Shown piece by piece: positions 10,647-19,899 of a stretch of 64,000 nucleotides of DNA. Under the pieces are notes generated by a model. It was given only the letters and a program-made list of their open reading frames with translations. It did not search any database and was not told where the DNA came from. The translations under genes and the position numbers were made by a program. The DNA comes from Phaeosaccion multiseriatum (taxonomy: Eukaryota; Ochrophyta, other classes), in assembly GCA_965112735.1 (NCBI GenBank), contig OZ218950.1, positions 1,240,001 through 1,304,000 of the forward strand, given 5' to 3'. The stretch's first letter is position 1, and each line of letters opens with the position of its first letter.

Positions 10647-11680
10647 TTCGATGACGGTGACCAAGACCCCTCCATCACCCTCGCTCAAGTCCGCCCTCGC
10701 AAGCGTCGCTCCCGCATCGTCGGCTCTGCCATGACCTTGCCAGGAGGAGCAGTTGGTAATACAGCCCCTTCCACTGGCATCACCTTGCCGGGAGCACGAG
10801 GAGGAGGAGCAGCAGCACAAGGAGGAATAGGAGGAGCGGGTCCTACTCTTGCCCCTGCCCTTGCCCTGGCCCTTGCCCCTTCTCCGGTCATTTCCTTGCC
10901 GGAAGGAGGAGAAGGGGCAGGAGCAGAAGGAGAAGTTGGTGATACAGCCCCTTGCCCTTCCCCTGGCACTGGGCTGGTGCCACCCCCCCTCCTCTCCACT
11001 GCCCGAGGCACCGCTCGCCTCACCGCACGCTCGACCTCTCGCAGCACCGCCCGAAGCAGTCCCAGGAGCAGTGTGACGATGAGTATGAGCACAAGCATGA
11101 ATATGGGTATGTCAAGCGGCGGACTCACAGATGGCGGGTCGGAGGTGGGCAGAGACGCTGCTGCTGCTGCTCCTGCTGTGTCACGAACTGCTGGGGCGTC
11201 ACCAACTGCTGCTCCTGCTGTTGCTGATGTTGTTGCTGCTGTCCCGGGGGGGCTATCCGAGGTGGCCGTAGCAGCGTGCGAAGCGCCCCTCCACCTGCAC
11301 ACGCCCAGCTCGGCCGACTTGGGAGGGCAGGAGATGCCCAACTTGATGATGATGAGCACTTCGCGCAGCATCCAACACGCACAGGTCGGTAGCGGAGGCA
11401 GCGTCAGCGCCAAGACCTTGGTGGAGCACAGTCGGAAGGATGACGAGGAGGAGGAGGAGGAGGAGGAGGAGGAGGAGGACGGGGAGGAAGATGATGACCA
11501 ACACGTGAAGAAGCAGCAGCAGCAGCAACAGCAGCACGAGGAGCGGCAGCATGCCGTCGATGATGATGAGGGTGTTGATGAGGGTGACAGAGACGGCAAC
11601 AGCGATAACCGTCATGATGACAGTCGAGACAGCAGAGAGAGCGATGGCAGTGGATGCAGCGACGATGGAAGTAGATCCAG

Positions 11681-11736
<56 letters not shown>

Positions 11737-12775
11737 GTGGTGATGATGATGATGACAGTGACAGCGAGTGCTGCTTCGACATTGTGCCCGTGATCCAGTC
11801 CACACCAAGCGCTGACTCCTTTCGTGCCACGACCTCTCTACCAAGAATGAACCTTCAAAGCCCGCACTTCCAGCAGGGGGGACAGGGGATGGCAGTGAAT
11901 GGGCAGGGGCAGGAGTATGGGCGGGGGCAGGGGGGGGGGGTTCGACTTCTCCTCTTCCTCTCCGCGGCTGCTGCTTCAGTCCTCCTTGTCTTTCTCCGCT
12001 CCCTCGTTGGGGTTGTTGGGAGGGGGAGGAGGAGGAGAAGGAGGGCAAGCCGTGGGAGCAGCAGGAGCTGTAGCCGAAGCAAAAGGGACGCCTGGGGGGG
12101 GTGAAGGGGAGTCCAGCGGGGCCTTGGGTGCCTCAGTGCAGCTACTGTCGTCGGATAGCGATGCGCCGAGCAGCAGTGACAGGGGCAGCAGCGTCGGGGC
12201 CAACTGTCGCTTGTACGCATATTCCTCGCAGGGCTCGCTGCTGGATGAGTCACTCGAGCCCACTGCCGCTGCTGCTGTATCACCAACTGCTGCTGCTGCT
12301 GCTGCTGCTCCTGCCCATAGTGAAAGTGAGGAGGGCATCAAACCAGTCAAGGTAGCTGACAGTGGTGGTTGTGGTGGTGATGATGGTGATATCGGTGCAG
12401 GAGGTCGTCGTCGCCAGGAAAAGCCCCCTCCACCTTCGGTGCCTCCTTCCCCGAAGGATCTTCCACCAGCGGAAGTCACTTCCTATCGCCTTGCTCAGCG
12501 GCAGCAGAGGAGGCTGGAGCAGCAGCAACAGCAGCAGCAGCAGCAGCAGTGGGAGCAGAGGGCGGAGGAGGAGGAGGAGGAGGATCAGGAGGAGGAGGAG
12601 GAGGAGGAGGAGCAGGAGGAGGAGAAGGGGTATGCAGCAGTTGGGGATACAGTAGTGATGAAGCAGCACTACGCCGCCCATCGCCGCTCTGCCATTCCGC
12701 TCTATCGAGACACTGCACTGCATGAGACGGCGCTGCTGCTGCTGCTCGTGCTCGGCTCGGGGCAGGCAGATGGAG
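10647..12775 (+). CDS. Exon completing the Tudor-like domain, then disordered region (frameshifted)
   Basis: Begins FDDGDQDPSITLAQVRPRKR, the classical second half of a Tudor-like domain. It then runs through Ala/Pro-rich, Asp-rich (GAT repeat, 11684-11750), Glu-rich and Gln-rich stretches. At an 11-G homopolymer (11930-11940) the sensible frame shifts. Before it the frame ends in GQEYGRGQGGG; after it, GFDFSSSSPRLLLQ and onward reads to LYRDTALHETALLLLLVLG and donor GTGCGT at 12776. Removing one G restores a single open frame. Phase 1 at the donor fits the exon at 13124. Confidence 0.5.
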
Positions 12776-13123
12776 GTGCGTGTGTGGATGGGGTGGGAGT
12801 GATGGAAGGGATGGGAGGGATGGGGGGGATGGCAGTGGATGGCAGTGGATGACAGTGGATGAGAGTTGAAGGGGCGGGAGTGAGGGACGGCAGTGGACGA
12901 GGTTGGAGTGAGATATGGCAGTGGATGGGGGTAGGAATGATCTGCTCGACTGTGGCACAGCGGCAGGCCCTCTGACGACATTTGCTCACTGACATAGGGA
13001 CCTCCTCGTCAACACCCTCATCTCCGGGCCCCTCTCTCTCTCACGCGCGCGTGTGTGTGCGCGCACGTGTGATGGTGTTCTTCTTTGCGTGTGCGCTTGT
13101 GCGGTGTGTGCATGTGTAAGCAG

Positions 13124-13239
13124 GTTCCCATCTCGATCCCCGCTACTGCGCGAGTGAAGAGCAGCAGGGAGGAGGAGGAGGAGGAGGAGGAGGAGGAGGA
13201 GGAGGAGGAGGAGGCTTCAACATGCTGTATGGCCTGCAG
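13124..13239 (+). CDS. Kinase gene exon with Gly run
   Basis: Acceptor AAGCAG, donor GTAGGT. Encodes SHLDPRYCASEEQQ, a Gly run from (GGA)n, and GFNMLYGLQ. Phases (2 bases in, phase 0 out) match both neighbours, which is the main reason to accept it. Confidence 0.55.
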
Positions 13240-13360
13240 GTAGGTGTCTGGAGCAGGATTATCAGCTGTCAGGATCAGGTCATCAGGGGGAGGGGAAGGG
13301 GAAGGGGAAGGGGAAGGTGCCTCTGATGCTCGTCACCCCTCTCTCACTTGCTTGGCTGTG

Positions 13361-13361
13361 C

Positions 13362-13416
<55 letters not shown>

Positions 13417-13473
13417 AGTCTGTCTGTCTGTCTGTCTGTCTGCCTGCCTGTCATCTGTCTGTCTGTCTGTCTT

Positions 13474-13528
<55 letters not shown>

Positions 13529-13535
13529 GCCTGTC

Positions 13536-13570
<35 letters not shown>

Positions 13571-13634
13571 GGTCTGTCGGTCTGTCTGTCTGTCTGTCTG
13601 TCTGTTCTGTCTGTTTGTCTGTCTGTCTGTCTAT
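13361..13634. repeat. (GTCT)n microsatellite filling a kinase-gene intron
   Basis: About 270 bp of GTCT units with a few point variants. It lies between the donor at 13240 and the acceptor at 13653-13654. Confidence 0.95.
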
Positions 13635-13654
13635 CCCTCCTTCCATCCATCCAG

Positions 13655-13721
13655 TGCCATCTTTGCGCTCCTGAGAACAAACACGTGCTTCCCGGGCTGG
13701 TGGCGCAGCTTCACCGCTTAG
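13655..13721 (+). CDS. Kinase gene exon upstream of the kinase domain
   Basis: Encodes CHLCAPENKHVLPGLVAQLH and RL, with acceptor ATCCAG and donor GTAGGG, phase 0 in and phase 1 out. C-x2-C is present but no partner pair is visible, so a zinc site is not claimed. Confidence 0.6.
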
Positions 13722-13932
13722 GTAGGGGACAGGGGGGGGGGGCGATGGCAGTGGAGGATAAGGGATATGAGTGGCTTGCCCCACAGCTTGTCTCTCCCGT
13801 CAATTTGGTGTCATTCCTACCCCCTTCCCTCCTCTCCTCTCCCTTGCTTCATGTGATCCTTGATGCATGTGACTCATCTATGCCCTGCCCTGTATCACCA
13901 ACTTCCCCCCCCCCCCGCCCTTCCCTCCCCAG

Positions 13933-14042
13933 GCAAGGATAAGCCTGCTCTGCTGTTGGCGAAGCTCTCGTTTGAGGATCTCTTCGAAGCGGCCTCTTAT
14001 CAAGACGAGGTGGCCACACTTGGTGCCGGACGCTTCGGGCAG
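13933..14042 (+). CDS. Protein kinase domain, exon with glycine-rich loop
   Basis: Encodes KLSFEDLFEAASYQDEVATL followed by GAGRFGQ. The next exon continues VFAVRAP, so the glycine-rich loop G-A-G-R-F-G-Q-V spans the junction in phase 0. Donor GTCAGT is followed by a (CAGT)n intron. This is kinase subdomain I, which positions ATP. Confidence 0.8.
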
Positions 14043-14081
14043 GTCAGTCAAGTCGACTCGGTATCAGTCATTCAGCCAGCC

Positions 14082-14175
14082 AGTCAGTCAGTCAGTCAGT
14101 CAGTCAGTCAGTCAGTCAGTCAGTCAGTCAGTCAGTCAGTCAGTCAGTCAGTCAGTCAGTCAGTCAGTCAGTCAG
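14082..14175. repeat. (CAGT)n tract in kinase intron
   Basis: Pure CAGT units immediately downstream of the splice donor. More degenerate CAGT repeats continue to about 14495, with a (GGAA)n patch at 14416-14445. Confidence 0.95.
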
Positions 14176-14627
14176 ACAGTCAGTCAATGCCTGGCGTCTG
14201 GTAGGTCAGTCAGGTCGACTCGGTATCAGTGAGTCAGTGAGTTAGAGTGTCAGTCAGTCAGTCAGTAACTGGTGTCGGTCAGTCACTCAGTCCTCACTAC
14301 TGGTATCAGTCAGTCAGTCTGTCAGTCAGAGTCAGTCAGTCAGTAACTGATGTCAGTCAGTCAGTCCGTCGGTCAGTCAGCCAGTCCGTCAGCCAGCACT
14401 TGGTGGAAGGAACGAACGAAGGAAGGAAGGAAGGAAGGAAGGAAGGCAGTCAGTCCGTCAGTAATCAACCAGTCAGTCAGTCAGTCAGTCAGTCTCTGTC
14501 TTGTGGGGTAATTCTCATCTCGTCGGGGGCTGGCTCAACCTCTACTCTTTGACCCTGACCCTCCAAATGCCTCCAAATGCCTCCAAATACCTCCATATGC
14601 CTCCATACGCTTCCAACCCCTTCTCAG

Positions 14628-14961
14628 GTGTTCGCTGTGAGAGCACCTCCTTCCATGAGGAGGCAGGGACTGGGACATTTGGTGGGCAACAGCTGTCCTG
14701 ACACCAACAACACGTTCACAGATGGCGATGATAGTGAGAATGGCAGCAGAGGCACAGTTGCGGTCAAGCGCATCCCCCGGGAGGATGGTCCTCTATGGGC
14801 TCAGTCCCCCGGGGGGGGCGGGGCTTTGTGACGTGTTTGCGGAGGTGAGGGCACTGCAGTTGCTGAAGGATGTGAAGGGGGTGTGTCGCCTTCTCGACTT
14901 TGGCGGTACAAAAACGAACTATACGATGGTACTGGAGCGGTGTGAGGTTAGCCTCAAGCAG
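14628..14961 (+). CDS. Protein kinase N-lobe exon with a 1-nt frameshift
   Basis: Encodes VFAVRAP, an Asn/Asp/Gly-rich insert, then GTVAVKRIPRED (the VAVK lysine of subdomain II). After a frame change it continues with FAEVRALQLLKDVKG (the alpha-C glutamate), VCRLLDFG, and the hinge-like YTMVLERCEVSLKQ, then donor GTCAGT. The exon is 334 nt long, whereas both splice phases demand a multiple of three. Deleting one G in the 8-G run at 14811-14818 makes it 333 nt and fuses the two kinase-like frames. The C-lobe (HRD, DFG) does not follow anywhere, so the kinase is truncated at the hinge. Confidence 0.7.
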
Positions 14962-15043
14962 GTCAGTCCGGAAGGGAGGGAGGGAGGGAGGAGAGGGGAG
15001 AAAGGGAGGGAAGGAGAGAGAGAGAAGGGAGAGAGGGGGAACG

Positions 15044-15394
15044 TCCTCCTCCTCCTCCTCCTCCTCCTCCTCCTCCTCCTCCTCCTCCTCCTCCTCCTCC
15101 TCCTCCTCCTCCTCCTCCTCCTCCTCCTCCTCCTCCTCCTCCTCCTCCTCCTCCTCCTCCTCCTCCTCCTCCTCCTCCTCCTCCTCCTCCTCCTCCTCCT
15201 CCTCCTCCTCCTCCTCCTCCTCCTCCTCCTCCTCCTCCTCCTCCTCCTCCTCCTCCTCCTCCTCCTCCTCCTCCTCCTCCTCCTCCTCCTCCTCCTCCTC
15301 CTCCTCCTCCTCCTCCTCCTCCTCCTCCTCCTCCTCCTCCTCCTCGTCCTCCTCCTCCTCCTCCTCCTCCTCCTCCTCCTCCTCCTCCTCCTCC
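15044..15394. repeat. 350-bp (CTC)n tract at the kinase/PDI junction
   Basis: Almost pure CTC trinucleotides with one CGT interruption near 15346. A flanking block is duplicated: the purine-rich lead-in at about 15009-15043 recurs at 15472-15508, and the block ending in CTCCTAATATATCCCCC at about 15418-15467 recurs at about 15580-15628. Such tracts are prone to collapse or misassembly. Confidence 0.95.
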
Positions 15395-15687
15395 CCCTCC
15401 CCCCCCCCTTCCTCCTCCTCCCCTCCCCCTTCCACCTTTTCCCCTCTCACTCCTAATATATCCCCCCGGAGGGAAGGAGAGAGAGAGAAGGGAGAGAGGG
15501 GGAACGTCCTCCTCCTCCTCCCTCCTCCTCCTCCTCCTCCTCCTCCTCCTCCTCCCCCTCCCCCCCCCCTTCCTCCTCCTCCCCTCCCCCTTCCACCTTT
15601 TCCCCTCTCACTCCTAATATATCCCCCCCACCCCGTCCACTGCCATCTCTCCCCCCCACCCTTATAGAACCAAGTCTCGATTCCCAG

Positions 15688-15778
15688 GCAGCCGTATCTC
15701 CGCAGACTCCCTCGTGGCGTGGGCGCTGCAGGCAAGCACGCCTTCGGTCGGACAGCTCACCACCGATACTCTGCCCAG
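15688..15778 (+). CDS. Protein disulfide isomerase, first visible exon
   Basis: Encodes GSRISADSLVAWALQASTPS then VGQLTTDTLP, resembling the end of the b domain and the b/b' linker (LPLVG-like PSVGQ) of ERp57/ERp72-type isomerases. The donor GTCAGT is in phase 2 and joins the next exon as R-Y-Y-T-L. An alternative acceptor at 15666-15667 would extend the exon to 15668 in the same phase. The a and b domains expected upstream, including the first CxxC active site, are not present between this exon and the kinase. Confidence 0.65.
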
Positions 15779-16120
15779 GTCAGTCAGTCAGTCAGTCAGT
15801 CAGTCAGTCAGTCAGTCAGTCGGTCAGTCAGTCAGTCAGTAGGTCAGTCAATCAGTCAGTCAGTAGGTCAGTAGGTCAGTAGGTCAGTCAGTCAGTAGGT
15901 CAGTAGGTCAGTCAGTCAAGCAGTCAGTCAGTCAAGCAGTCAGTCAGTCAGTAGGTCAGTAGGTCAGTAGGTCAGTCAATCAGTCAGTCAGTCAGTCAGT
16001 CAGTAGGTCAGTAGGTCAGTAGGTCAGTCAATCAGGCAGTCAGTCAGTCAGTCAGTCAGTAGGTCAGTTGGTCAGTCAGTCAAGCAGTCAGTCGGTCAGT
16101 CAGTCGGTCCGTCAGTCAAT
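15779..16120. repeat. Degenerate (CAGT)n intron
   Basis: The tetranucleotide tract begins at the splice donor itself (CAG|GTCAGTCAGT) and is interspersed with AGGT variants. Confidence 0.9.
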
Positions 16121-16257
16121 AAGGATTGGCGCTTTCTGCTTCGATCGGAGGGCGTTCTGTTCCCTTCACTTTTCTTGTCTTATACCTTCCTTCCACTTCC
16201 TTGCCCCCACTGCCTTCCACCCACTGCCTTCCTTCCCCACGCCACCACCACTCACAG

Positions 16258-16513
16258 ATACTACACACTGGCGGCGAAGGAAGTAACCGTTTTCACTGAC
16301 GTGGACCTTGACGCCAACAGCAAGGGCTACGAGTACTTCGCCACAAGGTTACGTAAGGCCACGCAGGGCTTACCTAAGCATGAGGTAGTCACCAACATTG
16401 CGGATGCAGAAGAGCTCAAGGAGAGGATGGCAGAGAGGTACATGATTACTGATATGGAGGGACGAGATACAGCGGTGGGCATGCGCGTCGGGCTCAAGTT
16501 CTTTGCCATGAAG
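16258..16513 (+). CDS. Protein disulfide isomerase, b' domain exon
   Basis: Encodes YYTLAAKEVTVFTDVDLDAN, then KGYEYFATRLRKATQGL and onward to VGLKFFAMK. This matches the b' domain (vF-vDld-N-KG--Y---RlRK) of ERp57/ERp72-type PDIs, the main peptide-binding domain. Acceptor CTCACAG; donor GTGAGC; the phase joins both neighbours. Confidence 0.8.
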
Positions 16514-16758
16514 GTGAGCGTGTTGGTGATACAGAGAGAGAGAGAGAGAGAGAGGGAGGGAGGAGTGGAAGCCACACCACGCCATTTGACATCATTTGGT
16601 TGGCACTTTTTTGACACAGACGCTATTCTCTTTTTGGAGTAAGCGCAGAAGCTTCCATATGGACCCCACATAGAATATGGTGTTCGATTACTGATACGGT
16701 CACATAAAACAGAAACTGAAAATTGCTTGACACTTGCTTGACACTTGACATTTGACAG

Positions 16759-16857
16759 GGCGTGTTTTCAGGAGAAGCATTGGATGCGTTTGTTCGCTCC
16801 GTTCTCGCGGGGGATGTACAGCCCGTACATACAGCAGCGGGGCCGGAGACCTTCTCG
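16759..16857 (+). CDS. Protein disulfide isomerase, end of b' domain
   Basis: Encodes GVFSGEALDAFVRSVLAGDV then QPVHTAAGPETFS, the helix that closes the b' domain (EFS-eaLe-Fv-d-laGkl-P in relatives). Phase 0 at both ends, donor GTGAGT. Confidence 0.8.
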
Positions 16858-17222
16858 GTGAGTGAGACTTGACCAGAGCATTTGGTGATACAAAGCAGAG
16901 CAGTTGGTGATGCAGAGCAAAGTAGACGAGGTAGAAAGTGATTCAAAACACTCCATGATCATATCACAAGACGTGACACATGTCGGTGATACATGCTGGT
17001 GATACTGACACATGTTGGTGAACATGTTGGTGATACAGGAGGAAGCGAAGCGGGTTCGTTCACGCTGAAAGGAATGTGAAGAAAGCCCTTCCTTGGCTGG
17101 TCTGTCTCAGCCATCCATCTTTCTTCCCTCATCTTTATCCATCCATCCGTCTACCCTACCTACCACCGTAACTTATTTATCCATATGCCTGTGTACGGCA
17201 CCGTATCACCAACACACCACAG

Positions 17223-17318
17223 CCGCCCATGCCATCGTCGCCGTTTGGCGAAGCCCAAGAGGAGGAGGAAGTGGACGACAGCCACGTCGTGCACGTAACA
17301 GACAAAACCGTCAAGGAG
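17223..17318 (+). CDS. Protein disulfide isomerase, b'/a' linker exon
   Basis: Encodes PPMPSSPFGEAQEEEEVDDS then HVVHVTDKTVKE, the acidic linker and first beta strand of the a' thioredoxin domain. Phase 0 at both ends, donor GTGAGG. Confidence 0.75.
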
Positions 17319-17465
17319 GTGAGGTGCTGGAGAGAGAGAAGTCCGGGGAGTCATGGCGATTGCGGTTGGGGAGGGAGGGTGCCCATTCCATAGCGCATCT
17401 TCTTTTGTTCTTTGTGTGCATCTTGCCTTCCGCTGCACTGAACGAACCTATGTTTTCTTGTCCCT

Positions 17466-17832
17466 CCCCTCTCCCTCCCTCCCTCCCTCCCTCCCTCCCT
17501 CCCTCCGTCCCTCCCTCCCTCCCCTCTCCCTCCCTCCCTCCCTCCCTCCCTCCCTCCCTCCCTCCCTCCCTCCCTCCCTCCCTCCCTCCCTCCCTCCCTC
17601 CCTCCCTCCCTCCCTCCCTCCCTCCCTCCCTCCCTCCCTCCCTCCCTCCCTCCCTCCCTCCCTCCCTCCCTCCCTCCCTCCCTCCCTCCCTCCCTCCCTC
17701 CCTCCCTCCCTCCCTCCCTCCCTCCCTCCTCCCTCCCTCCCTCCCTCCCTCCCTCCCTCCCTCCCTCCCTCCCTCCCTCCCTCCCTCCCTCCCCCCCTCC
17801 GTCCGTCCGTCCCTCCCTCCCTCCCTCCCCTC
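17466..17832. repeat. (CCCT)n tract in PDI intron
   Basis: About 360 bp of CCCT units fill the intron up to the acceptor before the active-site exon. Confidence 0.95.
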
Positions 17833-17852
17833 CCCGCTTTGTGTATTGCCAG

Positions 17853-17912
17853 GTGACAGAGAGCGGAGACGTGCTTATCGAGTTCTACGCGCCTTGGTGT
17901 GGCCACTGCAAG
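17853..17912 (+). CDS. Protein disulfide isomerase, a' active-site exon (WCGHC)
   Basis: Twenty codons: VTESGDVLIEFYAPWCGHCK. The CGHC pair is the redox centre that forms, breaks and rearranges disulfides in secretory proteins in the ER lumen. Acceptor GCCAG, donor GTACGC, phase 0. Confidence 0.95.
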
Positions 17913-18145
17913 GTACGCTGCAAGTATGGCTGTTCGGCCTGTTTGTGTCCTTCTCTCTCTGTCTTTCTCTCTCTGTCCTTGTCTCTCTTTCTTCTCTCTC
18001 CTTCTGTCTCTATCTTCCCCTCTCTCTCCTGTCTTTCTCTCTATCCTCCCTCTATCTCTCTGTTCTGTCCGGTCCTGTCCTGCTTTGGCTCCTTGCAAAA
18101 GTCCAGCTCACGCTGACGTACATCATCACGTCCTCTCATCGGCGA

Positions 18146-18198
18146 CCACCTACACACACACACAAACACACACATACATACACACACACAAACACACA

Positions 18199-18255
<57 letters not shown>

Positions 18256-18289
18256 GCACACGCACACGCGCACACACATACACACACAG
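18146..18289. repeat. (CA)n tract in PDI intron
   Basis: CA dinucleotides with CG variants run right up to, and form, the acceptor (CACACACAG). Confidence 0.9.
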
Positions 18290-18529
18290 TCCCTCAAGCC
18301 AGAGTTCGCCAAGCTTGCTGAGCAACTCAAGGATACCGAGGGCATCACCATCGCGGCTATGGACGCTACTCAGCACTCCCCCCCGGACAGTTTCGAGGTC
18401 TCGGGCTACCCTTCGATCTTCATGGTCAAGGGAGGGGATGCGAGCAAGCCTGTACGCTACGAGGGGGCGAGGGACGCGGCGGCGATGTTGGATTACCTCC
18501 GGAAGGAGAGCACAGCGACAATTAGCTAA
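18290..18529 (+). CDS. Protein disulfide isomerase, last exon
   Basis: Encodes [33 protein letters not shown] (cis-proline loop), and [15 protein letters not shown], completing the a' domain. It stops with TAA after KESTATIS. No KDEL/HDEL-like ER-retention signal ends the protein, unlike most luminal PDIs. Either retention is by another route or a short last exon is missing. Together the exons cover b' and a' of an ERp57/ERp72-type protein. Confidence 0.85.
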   Translation, partial: SLKPEFAKLAEQLKDTEGITIAAMDATQHSPPDSFEVSGYPSIFMVKGGDASKPVRYEGARDAAAMLDYLRKESTATIS

Positions 18530-19024
18530 GGGGGCATCAGCCCAAGGGCGAAGGAGGAGGAGAGGAGAGGAGAGATGAGGGAGGGAGAGGTCAGCGACCA
18601 TCTGCTGAGGAGCAGTCGCCAAGGGCTGAGGAGGAGGATAGGTCAGCGAGTATAAGCTAAGGACAGGAGAGGAAAAGGGAAAGATGAGGGGATGGAGAGA
18701 TTCCGGGAACGTCAGCCATGGGGAGTGCGGAGAGGACAGCTCAGGAGAAGGAGACGGCAGATCAGCGAGCATCAGCTGAGGAGAAGGAGGGGCTCAGTCA
18801 GGATGAGCTAAGGAGAAGGGGACAGAGAGACAGAGAGAAGGACATGTCACCCAAGGAGGAGGAGAGATGAGCGAGAGCGAGCAAGGAGAACGGAGGGTTC
18901 AGCCAGGATGAGCTGAGGAGCTACATCTACGGAGGAGGAGACATGAGCGAGCATGAGCGAAGGAGAAGGCACTGAGAAGGAAGGGCACGGCAAAGGAGAG
19001 CAGAACCTTACAGGAACTGAAAGT
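18530..19024. other. Purine-rich intergenic stretch downstream of PDI
   Basis: Consists of loosely repeated GAGGAG...CATCAGC/GAGCGAGCATGAG phrases. No gene is supported. Confidence 0.6.
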
Positions 19025-19440
19025 TTTTTTTTTTTTACTGCGATTTCGCGGTTGAGTGGCACTTTTGACGCCCCATTAATTTTTTTTGACGCCAAATGAC
19101 GATTTTTTTGACGACGTTTGACGACGTTTGACGACGCTTTAGCCCCCTATTTGACGCCCTTTGACGCCCTTTGACGCCTTTTGACGCTCTTTGACGCCCT
19201 TTGACGCCCTTTTCCGTGATTTTTTTTTACGTCATTTTTTTTAGACGAAATTAAGGCGAATTAAGATAAAAGGGCGTCAAAGGGCGTCAAAGGGCGTCAA
19301 ATAGGGGGCTAAAGCGTCGTCAAACGTCGTCAAACGTCGTCAAAAAAATCGTCATTTGGCGTCAAAAAAAATTAATGGGGCGCGTCAAAAGTGCCACACT
19401 CAACCGCGAAATCACAGTTAATTAAAAAAAAAATTAAAAA
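19025..19440. repeat. Large foldback (inverted repeat) with internal TTTGACGCCC units
   Basis: The left arm (about 19025-19205) and right arm (about 19262-19440) are reverse complements with few mismatches. Each carries tandem TTTGACGCCC-type and GTTTGACGAC units, an ATTAAT block, and an outer poly(T)/poly(A) stretch. The centre, about 19206-19261, is T/A-rich. No coding capacity and no clear target duplication. The composition is far more AT-rich than the surroundings. Confidence 0.8.
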
Positions 19441-19899
19441 AATAAAACCTCAGATCTATTAATATATATATATATATATATATACCAGGCCTCTCGCTGC
19501 GTGCTCCACACGCTGCCTGCATCATGTAAGCCGCATCCCCCTTGTCCTCTCGGGCCTCTCCTCTGCCACGACTCTTGGGCCTCCCTCTCTCCCTTCCTCC
19601 TCCCTCCTCCCTCCTCCCTCTCCTTCCCCTCCGCTCCTCCTCCCCTCTCCCCCCCCTTCCCCTAGGCCATCCCGTCCGTGAGCAGCAGCGTCACCAGCAC
19701 CTGCACCACCGGGCTTGCAGAGATGTCAAGACCCGGGCACTCTACCTTGTCGAACAACAATTGGTCCACGCGCTCACAACAATTGGTCCACGCGCTCACC
19801 GAGCTCGTTCTCGCCATGGTGGAAAGCGGATCCACCCATCGATCATGGGTCCGGGACCAGCCAGCCAGCCAAGTATACCAAACAATCGCCCGTATCGTA
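19441..19899. other. Intergenic, (TA)n and pyrimidine tract, no assured gene
   Basis: Contains (TA)n at 19459-19483, CT-rich sequence at 19580-19665, and a tandem duplication of a roughly 22-bp unit (CAACAATTGGTCCACGCGCT) at about 19757-19798. A (+) frame from 19678 gives 75 residues without a recognisable domain. Confidence 0.5.

Noticed and set aside
13361-13634. CRISPR-like array
   Set aside because: The repeat unit is only 4 bp with no spacers; it is a simple microsatellite, and the genome is eukaryotic.
13244-13942. Cys-Leu-Ser-Val repeat protein (and Asp-Arg-Gln-Thr on the other strand)
   Set aside because: Frame openness is caused by the (GTCT)n tetranucleotide; splice-phase logic places it in an intron.
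14722-15735. Very long Leu, Ser or Glu runs open on both strands
   Set aside because: They are the three readings of the (CTC)n tract; the tract lies between a good donor (14962) and a good acceptor (about 15687).
16980-17072. Extra PDI exon after the repeated GGTGATAC motifs (EEAKRVRSR)
   Set aside because: It meets a stop after nine codons, and the flanking exons already join in phase 0 without it.
17093-18529. Single 478-residue ORF through the PDI locus
   Set aside because: It reads through the (CCCT)n and (CA)n introns; only the three spliced parts match PDI.
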